From a virus: DNA of 20,815 nucleotides. The notes under the pieces are model-generated. The model saw only the letters and a list, made by a program, of their open reading frames with translations, was not told the origin of the DNA and searched no databases. This document shows, piece by piece, positions 20,526 through 20,815 of this stretch. Position 1 is the first letter of the stretch. Each line of letters opens with the position of its first letter. The translations under genes were made by a program, and so were the position numbers. The DNA is taken from positions 1-20,815 of IMG/VR virus record IMGVR_UViG_3300028490_000034; one strand, given 5' to 3'.

Positions 20526-20783
20526 ATGTTAATAATAGAAGACGTTTGGACAGCAATAGATAAAGGATATGAGCAGATCGCAGCACTTCAGTACGAAGTA
20601 GCTAAGAGGGCTCCTATATCTGGAGATCTACTAGCATTCAATAAAGAGGGACAGACTTCTATGGAACTGCTAGCATACATAGAGTCTTTAGAAGGACTTA
20701 ATTTAGGACATTCAATAAAAGAGAATAAAGTAATCGAAAGGTTATACAACAATATAGTAATTTTAACAAAAGATATATCATAA
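20526..20783 (+). CDS. Small helical protein, unknown, in head operon
   Basis: The 85-residue product (MLIIEDVWTAIDKGYEQIAA onward) is helical and acidic, with LQYEVAKRAPISGDLLAF in the middle and a leucine-rich second half (MELLAYIESLEGLNLGH). Its start is three bases after the previous stop, and its own stop overlaps the next ATG by one base (TAATG), which indicates coupled translation. It is probably a small adaptor of the neighbouring structural protein; the basis is location only. Confidence 0.6.
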   Translation: MLIIEDVWTAIDKGYEQIAALQYEVAKRAPISGDLLAFNKEGQTSMELLAYIESLEGLNLGHSIKENKVIERLYNNIVILTKDIS

Positions 20784-20815
20784 TGGAATTAAAAGGATAC
20801 AGAGCATTTAGAGAT
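20783..20815 (+). CDS. Partial gene at right edge, 5' end
   Basis: Eleven codons (MELKGYRAFRD) start at the ATG that shares a base with the previous stop, then the window ends. The coupled start makes it likely to be real. Family cannot be judged. Confidence 0.5.
   Translation, partial: MELKGYRAFRD

Noticed and set aside
1-20815. Stop-codon reassignment as seen in some crAss-like phages
   Set aside because: Terminase, portal and all other long frames are intact with the standard code, and TAA, TAG and TGA all end genes at sensible places.
1-20815. CRISPR array, insertion sequence or integrase
   Set aside because: No spaced repeat array, transposase or recombinase frame and no terminal inverted repeats were seen.

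Overview
The window looks like part of a tailed double-stranded DNA phage genome, most probably a crAss-like phage (Crassvirales) infecting a Bacteroidetes host. The reasons are a large terminase (729 codons) followed directly by a large portal protein (766 codons), divergent gene blocks, AT-rich DNA with standard stop codons, and start codons preceded by A-rich leaders (often TAAAAC) instead of Shine-Dalgarno sites. The family placement is inference from layout and protein type; no search was possible. There is no IS element, CRISPR array, rRNA or convincing tRNA.

Layout. (1) Positions 1-5510, minus strand: a cluster of about 14 small, mostly unrecognised genes, several with membrane segments. 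They are separated by very similar GC hairpins and by copies of a promoter-like repeat; three clear rho-independent terminators lie at 797-831, 1724-1769 and 2685-2714. (2) 5511-5937: a gap with a promoter-like repeat, a GT/AT-rich tract and the terminator of the next operon. (3) 5938-9876, minus strand: a tight five-gene operon whose products carry a shared N-terminal tag (Y-x-K, then K/R-x-Q/A-x-G-G) and often a C-terminal GG-x-x-Y motif; one is a lytic-transglycosylase-like enzyme. (4) 9877-10418: a divergent control region with a 21-bp tandem repeat and a large inverted repeat. (5) 10419-20815, plus strand: a tandem winged-helix DNA-binding protein, a GIY-YIG protein, a double peptidoglycan-binding protein with the same N- and C-terminal tags, a PD-(D/E)XK nuclease, a YodC/DUF2158-like small protein, a possible small terminase, the large terminase, the portal, and unknown genes that probably lead into the head and connector genes.

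How it may work together. The plus-strand block supplies DNA packaging and the head portal. The tagged proteins, with cell-wall-cleaving and cell-wall-binding domains, look like virion cargo ejected at infection; the tag could be a sorting or processing signal. A nine-base motif, AGTATTATA, sits 19-31 bases upstream of four block-leading genes on both strands (5938-9876 operon, winged-helix gene, peptidoglycan-binding gene, portal), so these modules may share one promoter class. The small-gene cluster on the left uses a different repeated upstream element, which suggests a separate expression class.
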